Assembly: GCA_044224315.1 (NCBI GenBank)
Contig: JBGAKR010000008.1
Coordinates: 1 to 64,000 of the forward strand
DNA length: 64,000 bases
Direction: 5' to 3'
Source of the DNA: JAGXTF01 sp044224315
GTDB taxonomy: Bacteria; Bacteroidota; Bacteroidia; NS11-12g; UBA955
The notes under the pieces were generated by a model that searched no databases, was not told the DNA's origin, and worked only from the letters and a program-made list of their open reading frames with translations. Made by a program: the position numbers and the translations under genes. Of the stretch, positions 9,664 through 17,695 are shown piece by piece. How positions within the stretch are numbered: position 1 is the first letter of the stretch; every line of letters begins with the position of its first letter.

Positions 9664-12600
9664 TTACTCTTCCGAAATTTGGGTTATGGTATTTAACAAC
9701 ATTTCACCTTTGGTATTTATCTGGAAAAGCTCACCCATTGGTGCTTGTTTTACCCATGCCCGGCCATTTTCCATTGGCATCGCCATCGAGTAGCGAAATG
9801 GTATTACAGTTTTACCCTGATTATCTACCCAACCCCAATATCCGTTTTTCCTTACACGGATTAAATTGGGGGTATTCATTTCTTTGCCAAACTCACTGTA
9901 AAGAGGATTTAAAATCTTAATTTTATGGTTAATATCATAAAGTCCAAAGCGCCCGTCTTTTTCAAGCAACCAAACATTGGTTTTTTCGGCCCAAATTTTA
10001 TTGTACATACATGGGATTACTATTTCTCCTTTCTGGTTCATCAATCCCCATAAATTGCTGTCGTTTTGTACTATATACATGGGTGTACCCGTGGATACCG
10101 GAGCGGGAGATCTCAGGTGATCCGAATCTTCCAGATATTCCCGTGCTTCTAAGACTTCTTTAATTCCAAAATCAACGTCGGTAACCCTGTTTGGTAAAAA
10201 TATTTCTTCGCCTTTTTTATTAATAAATGTCAGAAATTTATGATTGGGTTTGCGCACAAATGCAATGTTGTTTTTAAATGAACTGGCTTCTTCAAACAAA
10301 CCTGAAAATGCAATTTGGCCGGAAGTATTGATATAATGCCACATTCCGTTGTGTTTTACTGCGGCTAAACCTTCCGAGAAATCAAATGCATCTTCATAAT
10401 CCATATTATTAATTTTCTGGCCTTCAAAATTTACAAATCCCCAATTAAAAACCACGGATGTTGTTGTTTCAGAAGTGCTAAAAAGAACACGCACATTTCC
10501 ATCATGAAACCTGTCGGCATACATATATTCCATATCCAGAGGGATTATTTCTCCGTTGAGTTTTTGTATGCATCCTAATGAGTTTCGGACTGACCTCTGA
10601 AAAGCGTAATTTTCAGAAAAATAATTAATATCGGTGACAGAATCGGGTACTTCAAATTTTCCATTGGTGTATAAATAACCCCTGCCAAGAATGTTGTGAA
10701 AAATGGGAATCCTACCTTGTGAAAATCCTGCCATTTGCTCCACAGGCGTTGCCAGGCCTCTTAAAATTGAATCGCTATATTCATTTCCTAAAGAATCTAC
10801 TATCGCATTGTAGTCTCCCCGGTTAATAAAGCCATATCCTTCTTCCATTTGTGTACCGTTATAAAATGGTATTTTGCAAATTGCACTGCCATCCGGGCGT
10901 AAATAATTGTACATCCCCGAATTTACATCCTGCACCAAGCGGTAATTTGAGACTTTAAAATTTACATTCGGACTTTGAAATACTTCCTGCAACAGGCCAT
11001 TTTTATCCAATAAATGCTCTTGGTAATTGCTTTGAATTAACCTGTAGGCAGGTGTGGATTTTAAAATTTTTGATTGCTTTATACTAAAAACCAGGTTTCC
11101 AGTTGTATCATATATGTCTGTCCATTTTTCACCGTCAACCATTTTATGTGCCTCAATTTGGCCAAATTCTATATGGTTTATTCCTTCATATTCCGGGGGA
11201 ATAATTTCCTTAATGGTTTCGGCATTTATTTTTTTTATCAGGCCAATATGTTCACCAATTGTTATGATTGAATATCCGTTGTAAAATGTGTAATAATCAT
11301 TATAGGGCTTTAATTTTACGGCAACTCCCTTAGAATTAAACAGGGTTGAAATTCCGTTTTTACCTAATACACAGTATCCTTCTCTCAGAAATCGAAAATC
11401 GTTATAAATCACATTGGATACCATTTTGTTTTGATAATACAGGATATATTCATTGGATTTAGTCACACATAGTGATAAATGCGGAGCTCCAATCACATTG
11501 CGTATACTAGCGAGTTTGGCAAGGTTTGAATTTACCGGAATAATATCCCCATTGTGCGAAATTAAAAAAGTATCTTTCTGTTTAATTCCAAAATAGAATT
11601 CAACTTCATAGGTAATGTTGTCAAATTCAGCCTTCACAATTTCGGTACCTTTGCTGTTGAGTAAGCCCCATTTATTTCCTTTAGAAAAAATCATAGATTC
11701 TTGAGTCATAAATGAAATATAAGTATACCTTAATGGAGCAATGGGTGCCCCTTTTGCCGATATTAATCCAAATAGTGAATCTTTTTTTACAATGCAAAAT
11801 GCATCTTCAGCTTGTTTGCCCGATTGATAATATTTAATTGAATCATACCAGATATCTGGTCCTATTGCTTCACCTTTGGTATTAATTAATTTATACAGAA
11901 ATTTTGTAGTTTCTATCCATTCATCCTGCGAAACTTTTACAGGTTCTGTTTTGTCTGGATTCGTTTTAGGTTTGGCATTGCGTTTCCCCGGACGCTTTTT
12001 TTCCGATTCTTCTGTTTTTTCAGGAATAGGGGTATAAATGTCTACGGATTTTTCTAATTTTTGTTTTCGAATTTCTGATTTAACCGCAACATATGGAGGG
12101 GTAAGCACATAATTGAAATCACCCAGAGGATCATTCAGGCTTTTAATAAGGTTGTAGTTTAATTTTCGATATCCTCCATTGAGATTATAAGTTCCTAATT
12201 CATCATTTTTCTTCACAAGACATGCTCCATCTTCGATTTCGCTGATGTAAGAAAACAATGTATCGGAAAATAATAGATTTCCAAATTGATCCAGTACGCC
12301 ATAATTATGGTTGGTTAAACCATCAGGAATGGCAGCATATTGATTTATATAAAAATCATTTGCATTATATCGGGTAAAATAAAAATATGGATATCTAAAA
12401 TCAAGGGTTCTGTATACCGGAGGTATTTTAATTTTTCCGGTTGTATCCATGAGTCCTACGGCCTGCAAGGATTTTTCTTTATCGACACTGTATATCGGAT
12501 TTATAATATTGGATATGGACCAGGAGATGTTATTAATTTCATTTGAATTGAGGGTGGCAATTTTTTTCCCGTATTTATTCAGGATAAAATAACTGGGTAC

Positions 12601-13149
12601 ATAGGGTGACGAAAAATCCTGCGGGCGTTCATGTGCAAAATATTGATTGCAACAAATAGGAATTACAAATTCAAATCGGTCGCTGATTATTTTACCCTGA
12701 TCATTTACAAAAACAAAATTATTATTAAGTCTACCAATGGCAATATTATCAGCAAATGGCTGGGGATTCTCATAAATAAATCCGGTTTTCAAATTTCCGT
12801 TTGAATCAATAACCGCAAAATATCCATCGCTGTAAATCCAGGCAGAGCGGTTGTTCTTAAAATCGATATACTGGCTAAATAAATGGGCTTTGCGGTAATT
12901 GTTTTCGGCATTTATTTTTTCCTGGTTAATTTGATCGTATAGCCTGGCAATATATACATCGGTTTCTTTGGTTTTGTTTTCACAAAATAACCGCGCGGCA
13001 TTGTATTTATTGAGTGCCTCCTTATACTTTTTCTGGGCTACAAAAAGGTCACCGGCGGCCATTAACTCTTTGTATACATCCATATCGCATTGTGCAATGG
13101 TTTTGCCAATGCCTGCCAATAAACATATAATCAAAACGAGTTGCTTCAT
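9664..13149 (-). CDS. secreted TPR-like/WG-repeat protein, last gene of the nSTAND-TIR unit
   Basis: 1161 residues. A signal peptide (MKQLVLIICLLAGIGKTIAQ) predicts export to the periplasm or surface; Gln before Cys argues against a lipobox. Residues about 22-90 form a helical, TPR-like segment (ELMAAGDLFVAQKKYKEALN, then a charged helix). This resembles the helical tails that follow the membrane helix in Bacteroidota STAND ATPases. The rest is an array of WG repeats, beta-rich units of the form WGLxNxKGxxIxPxxYD. Clear copies are at about residues 492-510 (KWGLLNSKGTEIV), 1031-1050 (LWGLMNQKGEIVIP) and 1105-1125 (YWGWVDNQGKTVIP). A low-complexity Lys/Pro/Glu stretch lies around residues 370-395. 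WG arrays are thought to act as binding surfaces, but their ligand is not known. The start lies four bases after the nSTAND stop, so it is surely in the same operon. Role as the sensor of that unit is inference. Confidence 0.8.
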   Translation of the reverse strand: MKQLVLIICLLAGIGKTIAQCDMDVYKELMAAGDLFVAQKKYKEALNKYNAARLFCENKTKETDVYIARLYDQINQEKINAENNYRKAHLFSQYIDFKNNRSAWIYSDGYFAVIDSNGNLKTGFIYENPQPFADNIAIGRLNNNFVFVNDQGKIISDRFEFVIPICCNQYFAHERPQDFSSPYVPSYFILNKYGKKIATLNSNEINNISWSISNIINPIYSVDKEKSLQAVGLMDTTGKIKIPPVYRTLDFRYPYFYFTRYNANDFYINQYAAIPDGLTNHNYGVLDQFGNLLFSDTLFSYISEIEDGACLVKKNDELGTYNLNGGYRKLNYNLIKSLNDPLGDFNYVLTPPYVAVKSEIRKQKLEKSVDIYTPIPEKTEESEKKRPGKRNAKPKTNPDKTEPVKVSQDEWIETTKFLYKLINTKGEAIGPDIWYDSIKYYQSGKQAEDAFCIVKKDSLFGLISAKGAPIAPLRYTYISFMTQESMIFSKGNKWGLLNSKGTEIVKAEFDNITYEVEFYFGIKQKDTFLISHNGDIIPVNSNLAKLASIRNVIGAPHLSLCVTKSNEYILYYQNKMVSNVIYNDFRFLREGYCVLGKNGISTLFNSKGVAVKLKPYNDYYTFYNGYSIITIGEHIGLIKKINAETIKEIIPPEYEGINHIEFGQIEAHKMVDGEKWTDIYDTTGNLVFSIKQSKILKSTPAYRLIQSNYQEHLLDKNGLLQEVFQSPNVNFKVSNYRLVQDVNSGMYNYLRPDGSAICKIPFYNGTQMEEGYGFINRGDYNAIVDSLGNEYSDSILRGLATPVEQMAGFSQGRIPIFHNILGRGYLYTNGKFEVPDSVTDINYFSENYAFQRSVRNSLGCIQKLNGEIIPLDMEYMYADRFHDGNVRVLFSTSETTTSVVFNWGFVNFEGQKINNMDYEDAFDFSEGLAAVKHNGMWHYINTSGQIAFSGLFEEASSFKNNIAFVRKPNHKFLTFINKKGEEIFLPNRVTDVDFGIKEVLEAREYLEDSDHLRSPAPVSTGTPMYIVQNDSNLWGLMNQKGEIVIPCMYNKIWAEKTNVWLLEKDGRFGLYDINHKIKILNPLYSEFGKEMNTPNLIRVRKNGYWGWVDNQGKTVIPFRYSMAMPMENGRAWVKQAPMGELFQINTKGEMLLNTITQISEE

Positions 13150-13153
13150 ACCA

Positions 13154-14977
13154 TTATTTATTGTTATACATTTGTGAGGTACAAATTATGCTATCGCGTT
13201 CAATTTCGGCATAGAGTTTCCGCAAATTGTGCCGCGCCAATACAGTATCTTTTTTGGTTAAAAGTATTTCTTTTTCGGTAAACAGAAATTCAGGATTATT
13301 GGCCATATAGTTCAATTTATCGCGGTAACGTGCTGCCGCTTTTTTCAATAATTTCATGGCTAGTCCGTATTCACCGTAATCTTTAAACTGACGTGCCTTA
13401 TTCGTTAGTCCGGTTATTTCTGCATAATCGGCTACGCAAAGCGATATAATGGCATTTCGCTTGGATGCTTCAGAAAATAACTGAGCCTTTATGGCTTTTT
13501 TACGCGCTTCTTCTGCTTCGGTTTTGGAGGATATGGCATTGCGCCGGTCTATACGGGCTTTCACAATAAATACGCAAGCAACCAGTGCCGCTAAAATGGC
13601 AACAACAGTAAAAATATTCGCCCTGCGCGATTTGGCTACAATTTTACGGTTCAGATCAATAAGCATTTCTGCCCTTTTTTGCTCATCTCGTACTTTTTGC
13701 TCCAGTTCTTCCCGTTTCTTTTGTTCTTCTATCAGTCTGCGGCCACGTGCTACTTTTTCAATGGCCTCTACCAGGGTATCATGGCTTACCTCATATAATA
13801 TGCGCCCCGATGCATCGCGTTCTTTGCGCAATAGGGAAGTTCTTTCCAGGCGCTGTAGCAATTCTTCCGAAATGCCAAATTTACTATTGATATAACTTAC
13901 AGTAAGCGGATTCCGCCGGCCAGAATCAATAAGCTCATCCTCAATTAATCGCTGGGTTTGGCTTTTCTCATCGGGGGTTAAACGATTTAATATACCTTCA
14001 TAATAATGTTTAAATATCTCGGTAATATCCCCTAAAATTTCGCTGCTTATTTGGGTGTGATGCTGTTCGTGCACCAGGTCGTCTTCCACATAGCGACACA
14101 CAATCTGCAGGGTAGAGGTTTCGGTTTTTTTATCGAGGGTATTGGTTACCGAATCCAATATTTTTTCTATTGCATCTTCTGTATAAGTAAACGTTGGTGT
14201 ATCATAGTCATCTGCCTGTGGCAAAGATGCCGGGCCTATAATTGCCGATGCAGCCTGGCTGCGCGTGAGAGCATCCAATTCGTAGCAGTTTTGCAGTATG
14301 GTGGGGTGCTTGCCGGTAAGTGCATTCATCTGCGCCAACCGATCCGAACGAATGGCAAATACTACTTTTATTTCGGGTAAATCATACAAAAAATCATGCA
14401 ATTCTTCCGATAATGTACCTGCATTGTCCAGTTCCATCATTTTTTTGCGAAACTGCACCGGAATTTTGTTGTAAAGCAATTGCGACAGTAGTTCTGAGAA
14501 TTCGTCTACTTCCTTTTGCGGATAGGTAAATAATTCTTCAAACTGGTCGAAAAATAGAATAAATTTATTTATTTTATTTTGGAATTGAAGCGTTTTCAGC
14601 CAATACCAAAAAGAGTTTTCATTGGGTATTAGTGCATCGAGGGGTGATACAAAACCGGGTTTTAAATCTTGCTGCAACCGCGTGCGAATGGTTTCAACCG
14701 GATTGATTGAATCCTGTTCGTTTTTATCTGAGAAATAATTGAACCGGATATTAAACAAATTCCACGATGCATCTGCATTCAGCTTTGGGGTAATTCCGGC
14801 ATTAAATAGTGAGCTTTTGCCATACCCGCTTTTGCCATACAACACCACGGTTTGTTTAACAAAAATGAGACTAAATAATTTTTCGACATCCTCTTCACGG
14901 CCAAAAAACAGGTTAGAATCTTCTACCGAAAAAGGTTTAACACCCGGATATCTGCTTTTTCTGAAAACCTGTGCCAT
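13154..14977 (-). CDS. membrane-anchored nSTAND1-type NTPase
   Basis: 607 residues from the ATG at 14977. A TTG at 14983 that overlaps the upstream TGA would add two. Residues 13-27 (GVKPFSVEDSNLFFGREED) lead into the P-loop GKSGYGKS (48-55). Walker B is FILFFDQFEEL (139-149) and the sensor strand is VVFAIRSDRLAQM (205-217). A winged-helix segment ends in LYEVSHDTLVEAI (394-406), the hallmark seen in nSTAND1 proteins. A charged coiled coil (about 410-445) precedes one transmembrane helix (453-473), followed by about 130 helical residues. Known for STAND NTPases: they switch from monomer to oligomer when a C-terminal sensor meets its trigger, and then activate an effector. Here no WD40/TPR sensor is fused. 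The WG-repeat protein encoded four bases downstream may take that place. Topology is uncertain because both helix flanks are basic. Confidence 0.85.
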   Translation of the reverse strand: MAQVFRKSRYPGVKPFSVEDSNLFFGREEDVEKLFSLIFVKQTVVLYGKSGYGKSSLFNAGITPKLNADASWNLFNIRFNYFSDKNEQDSINPVETIRTRLQQDLKPGFVSPLDALIPNENSFWYWLKTLQFQNKINKFILFFDQFEELFTYPQKEVDEFSELLSQLLYNKIPVQFRKKMMELDNAGTLSEELHDFLYDLPEIKVVFAIRSDRLAQMNALTGKHPTILQNCYELDALTRSQAASAIIGPASLPQADDYDTPTFTYTEDAIEKILDSVTNTLDKKTETSTLQIVCRYVEDDLVHEQHHTQISSEILGDITEIFKHYYEGILNRLTPDEKSQTQRLIEDELIDSGRRNPLTVSYINSKFGISEELLQRLERTSLLRKERDASGRILYEVSHDTLVEAIEKVARGRRLIEEQKKREELEQKVRDEQKRAEMLIDLNRKIVAKSRRANIFTVVAILAALVACVFIVKARIDRRNAISSKTEAEEARKKAIKAQLFSEASKRNAIISLCVADYAEITGLTNKARQFKDYGEYGLAMKLLKKAAARYRDKLNYMANNPEFLFTEKEILLTKKDTVLARHNLRKLYAEIERDSIICTSQMYNNK

Positions 14978-14979
14978 GG

Positions 14980-16356
14980 TCAATTATTTTTTTTCATAAA
15001 TTGAAGAATGGCATCCACCACCTGGGGCATATTGGCATCCAGGTTGGCAGGGCTTATATCTACACATTTGCGCTGGGTTATTTCATTCAGATTTCCAGCC
15101 AGATTTTTCCAGTATGTTTCCCAATGTTTCCTTTCAGCCAGCAAGTCATCGGTAGAGTTTTTGCCGCGCTGTATGATTTTTTCATCAATCTCTGCAATTT
15201 TGGCATCCACATGTTTTTCAGCCCTTTCCGGAAAAGTCTTATCCATAAAGGTATTATCTATGGTGCATGGCAGAAAAAAGATATCGGGTTGTTGCAGTGT
15301 CAATTGCGTTTCCTGACTAACCCAGGCTGATAATAGGCTGTTTTCTGAAACTACAGATAATACGCAATCTACATTTTGAACCTGACTTACAAAATCCTTG
15401 ATTTTTTCGCCTGCCGGCATATCTCTCTCATCCTGCAAATATTCAATCCCCGCTTTTTCAAGATAAGGTTTAATGCGGGTAATTATTTCTGCATCCTTGT
15501 GGTTGTAAGAAATAAAAACTTTGGCTAATTTTTTGGCTTCCGCAATTTTTAAATCCCCATTTTTATCGCAGGCATCGTAGATTTCATCCAAAAAAGCGGT
15601 AGGGTCTTCTTCTAAAAATTTCAAATCTAAACGTTGGGTGATAAAACTGCGCATCTCATTTCCACTGGAGGTTTTAAGCAATGAAAGTTTATCTTTCCCG
15701 TCGCGCGAGTTTGAGATAATGCGCAATAAAAGTTGCACATACCAGCGCTCAAATTGTACGCCTAAAAATATAAATGAATTGGCTTTTTTTATTGTTTCCT
15801 GCAGGGTTTGTGGCATTTCTCTCTTGCCCATAATACCTGATAAATAGGTAAATAAATGGTCGAAAGTTACTATGTAATCTTCTTCCTGAAAATTGCCCAG
15901 CAGGTTGTAAATCAGTGGTTTTTCTTTTGTGGGTTTCTCTACCGGTGCAGGGTTTTCTTCTCTGGGGAAATAGCCAAACTGGTAGGGCAGATTTAATGAA
16001 TCGTATACATTGGTAATGCGGTTATCCGGAATTAAGGATAAAATCAGGTGAAATTTAATTTTGGCAATTTTGGAAATAGGAAGATCTAAGGTGTTTTGTT
16101 TTTTATAAAATCCCTCTATAAACCTGAATAAAGAAGATTCGCGTTCGCCCGGTTTCAACTGTAACATTTCATCATTCATAAAAATGTGCTGGGGCTGTAA
16201 ATCCACCATTTGCGATAAACGAGGATCGGTGGTTAATTCAGCACAAAGGGCTTCAAAGAATGATTTTCCTCCAAAGTCAATCAAATCTGGTCCGATAATC
16301 AGCACGCAGCGTTCACTTTCAATGTCGGACAGTATGTCTTCTATGGGTACTAACAA
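14980..16356 (-). CDS. SIR2-like/TIR two-domain protein
   Basis: 458 residues. It starts with TTG at 16356, only two codons after an in-frame stop, and no ATG is available before residue 50. N-terminal half: SIR2-like fold, with CVLIIGPDL (17-25) in the nucleotide-binding position, PLIYNLLGNFQEEDYIVT (147-164) and FLGVQFERWYVQLLLRII (197-214). These follow the order of SIR2_2-type domains, but the usual LHG catalytic His appears as Leu153. C-terminal half: a TIR domain from about 278 (KVFISYNHKDAEIITRIKPY) with W345-VSQ-E349, the position of the catalytic Glu in NAD-cleaving TIRs. Both families act on NAD in antiphage and signalling systems. The likely effector is therefore NAD hydrolysis or signal production by the TIR, with SIR2-like binding. 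The stop overlaps or abuts the nSTAND start, so stoichiometric coupling is likely. Confidence 0.8.
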   Translation of the reverse strand: MLVPIEDILSDIESERCVLIIGPDLIDFGGKSFFEALCAELTTDPRLSQMVDLQPQHIFMNDEMLQLKPGERESSLFRFIEGFYKKQNTLDLPISKIAKIKFHLILSLIPDNRITNVYDSLNLPYQFGYFPREENPAPVEKPTKEKPLIYNLLGNFQEEDYIVTFDHLFTYLSGIMGKREMPQTLQETIKKANSFIFLGVQFERWYVQLLLRIISNSRDGKDKLSLLKTSSGNEMRSFITQRLDLKFLEEDPTAFLDEIYDACDKNGDLKIAEAKKLAKVFISYNHKDAEIITRIKPYLEKAGIEYLQDERDMPAGEKIKDFVSQVQNVDCVLSVVSENSLLSAWVSQETQLTLQQPDIFFLPCTIDNTFMDKTFPERAEKHVDAKIAEIDEKIIQRGKNSTDDLLAERKHWETYWKNLAGNLNEITQRKCVDISPANLDANMPQVVDAILQFMKKNN

Positions 16357-16448
16357 GGGTAGTTATTTGGTTATTGGCTAAGCAAATATATGGTTTAAGG
16401 CATCAAAACAAGCCGTATAGGGTTTCCTTGTCTATAATATCACACAGC

Positions 16449-17582
16449 TCAGAAATTCTGAAAATGACTTTCCTTAATATCGGCACCGGCGGCAAGGCCA
16501 ATGGTATACAAATCGAACCGGCTGTCGCCGTTGGCTATATCGATGATGGATTTCAACTCTTCATCGTTAATTTCCCTGTCAAGCGCTTTGCTGACGCTGG
16601 CCTGTGTCATTGGATAATTGTATCTAAGATAGGAGATGCGGGGTTCACCTGCCAGGTGATCGTTTTTCATATCACCAATTTCCATGTCGATGGCTTGTGC
16701 GGTAGGCGATACAGATAACCATTGCAAAATCAGATTGTTTTGCCAGCTGGCGTCATGCATCAACATATTGGGCAGTGCCGCAGCCCAGTCCAGCATATTT
16801 GCGTCATCTATTTCGCCGGTCATTTTTTTATAAACGCTGTATCCGGTTCCTATTGAAACTATTTGCAATTTGTCGGGGCCCATATCCCATTTAAACGGAA
16901 ATCCATTCAGTGTAGCTACCATTAGCAGGGTAAGGGCCGGATTGTTGGCCATACTTACTCCGCCATCTATAAATGCCGCGGGTTGGCTATTGCCCACATC
17001 AATCATTACCGGTTCGAAATAGGTAGGTGCTGCCGAACTTGCACGTATGGCGGCCCAAAGCGGAATATCTTTGTTTTTACCCAGATCTGAATTATAAAAC
17101 ATACCCTCAGGGTGATTGATAATAGGCCAGGTGCTATTGGTATCGGCGCGCTTAGCCACAATGCACAGTCCGGTTTTGAGTTCAGGCCCCCCAATGGTGA
17201 TATCCTTAAAAAACCCTTGTAATACTGCCTTAAAAGGCTCGTCGTTATATCGGGCTTTCAACCATTTGGCCGTTTCAAAAGGATTCCAGGCATGGCGTTT
17301 ATCGCCAAAAATTACGCCACCCATTTGCATATAATTTTGGCGAATAATTTCAACCTTATTGCCCAGGGCAAGCGCACCTGCTATAATAGAACCAGTAGAT
17401 GTACCGCCAATTAAATCAAAATAATCCGATAAAACCAAATCGGGATTATTGTATTTTTTTACCAGAATATCTTCCAGTTTTTGCAAATAACCCAGGGTTA
17501 AAGAACCCCGAATTCCGCCTCCATCCAGAGAGAGAATTTTCTTGGGCCCGGGTGATTTTAAGCGGTCTAAAAGTGCAGTCAT
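16449..17582 (-). CDS. patatin-like phospholipase, CapV-like
   Basis: 377 residues, no signal peptide, so cytoplasmic. The patatin fold is clear: oxyanion loop DGGGIRG (20-26), nucleophile elbow GGTSTGS with Ser62, and catalytic Asp206 in FIDGGVSMANNP. The Ser-Asp dyad is therefore intact. Family role: hydrolysis of membrane phospholipid acyl esters. The short, stand-alone, DGGGIRG-first form is shared with cell-killing patatin effectors of CBASS-type immunity. The gene is first in the unit, 92 bases before the SIR2-TIR gene, and carries its own -7 box 17 bases upstream. No cyclic-nucleotide synthase is nearby, so if it is an effector its trigger must come from the TIR/SIR2 or nSTAND proteins. 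A lipid-metabolism role cannot be excluded. Confidence 0.88.
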   Translation of the reverse strand: MTALLDRLKSPGPKKILSLDGGGIRGSLTLGYLQKLEDILVKKYNNPDLVLSDYFDLIGGTSTGSIIAGALALGNKVEIIRQNYMQMGGVIFGDKRHAWNPFETAKWLKARYNDEPFKAVLQGFFKDITIGGPELKTGLCIVAKRADTNSTWPIINHPEGMFYNSDLGKNKDIPLWAAIRASSAAPTYFEPVMIDVGNSQPAAFIDGGVSMANNPALTLLMVATLNGFPFKWDMGPDKLQIVSIGTGYSVYKKMTGEIDDANMLDWAAALPNMLMHDASWQNNLILQWLSVSPTAQAIDMEIGDMKNDHLAGEPRISYLRYNYPMTQASVSKALDREINDEELKSIIDIANGDSRFDLYTIGLAAGADIKESHFQNF

Positions 17583-17599
17583 GGCAGATGTATTTCAGA

Positions 17600-17607
17600 C
17601 AAATATA
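17600..17607 (-). promoter_or_regulatory. -7 box for the patatin-TIR-nSTAND-WG operon
   Basis: Minus-strand TATATTTG, an exact TAnnTTTG, ending 17 bases before the patatin ATG. It predicts a leader of roughly ten bases. No other such box stands immediately before the next three genes, which supports one transcript. Confidence 0.5.
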
Positions 17608-17673
17608 GGCAAACCTGTATTTGTAAATACGTTTGGCCTTTATTTTTAAACCTATGCCTGATTTAAAGCATGT

Positions 17674-17695
17674 GTGCGCTAAGTTTCTTACGCAC
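17674..17695 (-). terminator. hairpin after the TPR/CAP gene
   Basis: GTGCG-C-TAAG, loop TTT, CTTA-CGCAC: a nine-pair stem with one bulged C. It begins one base after the stop codon of the CAP-domain gene and lies before the patatin promoter. There is no clear T-run, so intrinsic termination is only possible. Confidence 0.3.

Noticed and set aside
16449..17582. CBASS operon with CapV patatin
   Set aside because: No cyclase (CD-NTase) or Cap2/Cap3 gene lies within 15 kb on either side in this window, so a standard CBASS locus is not supported.
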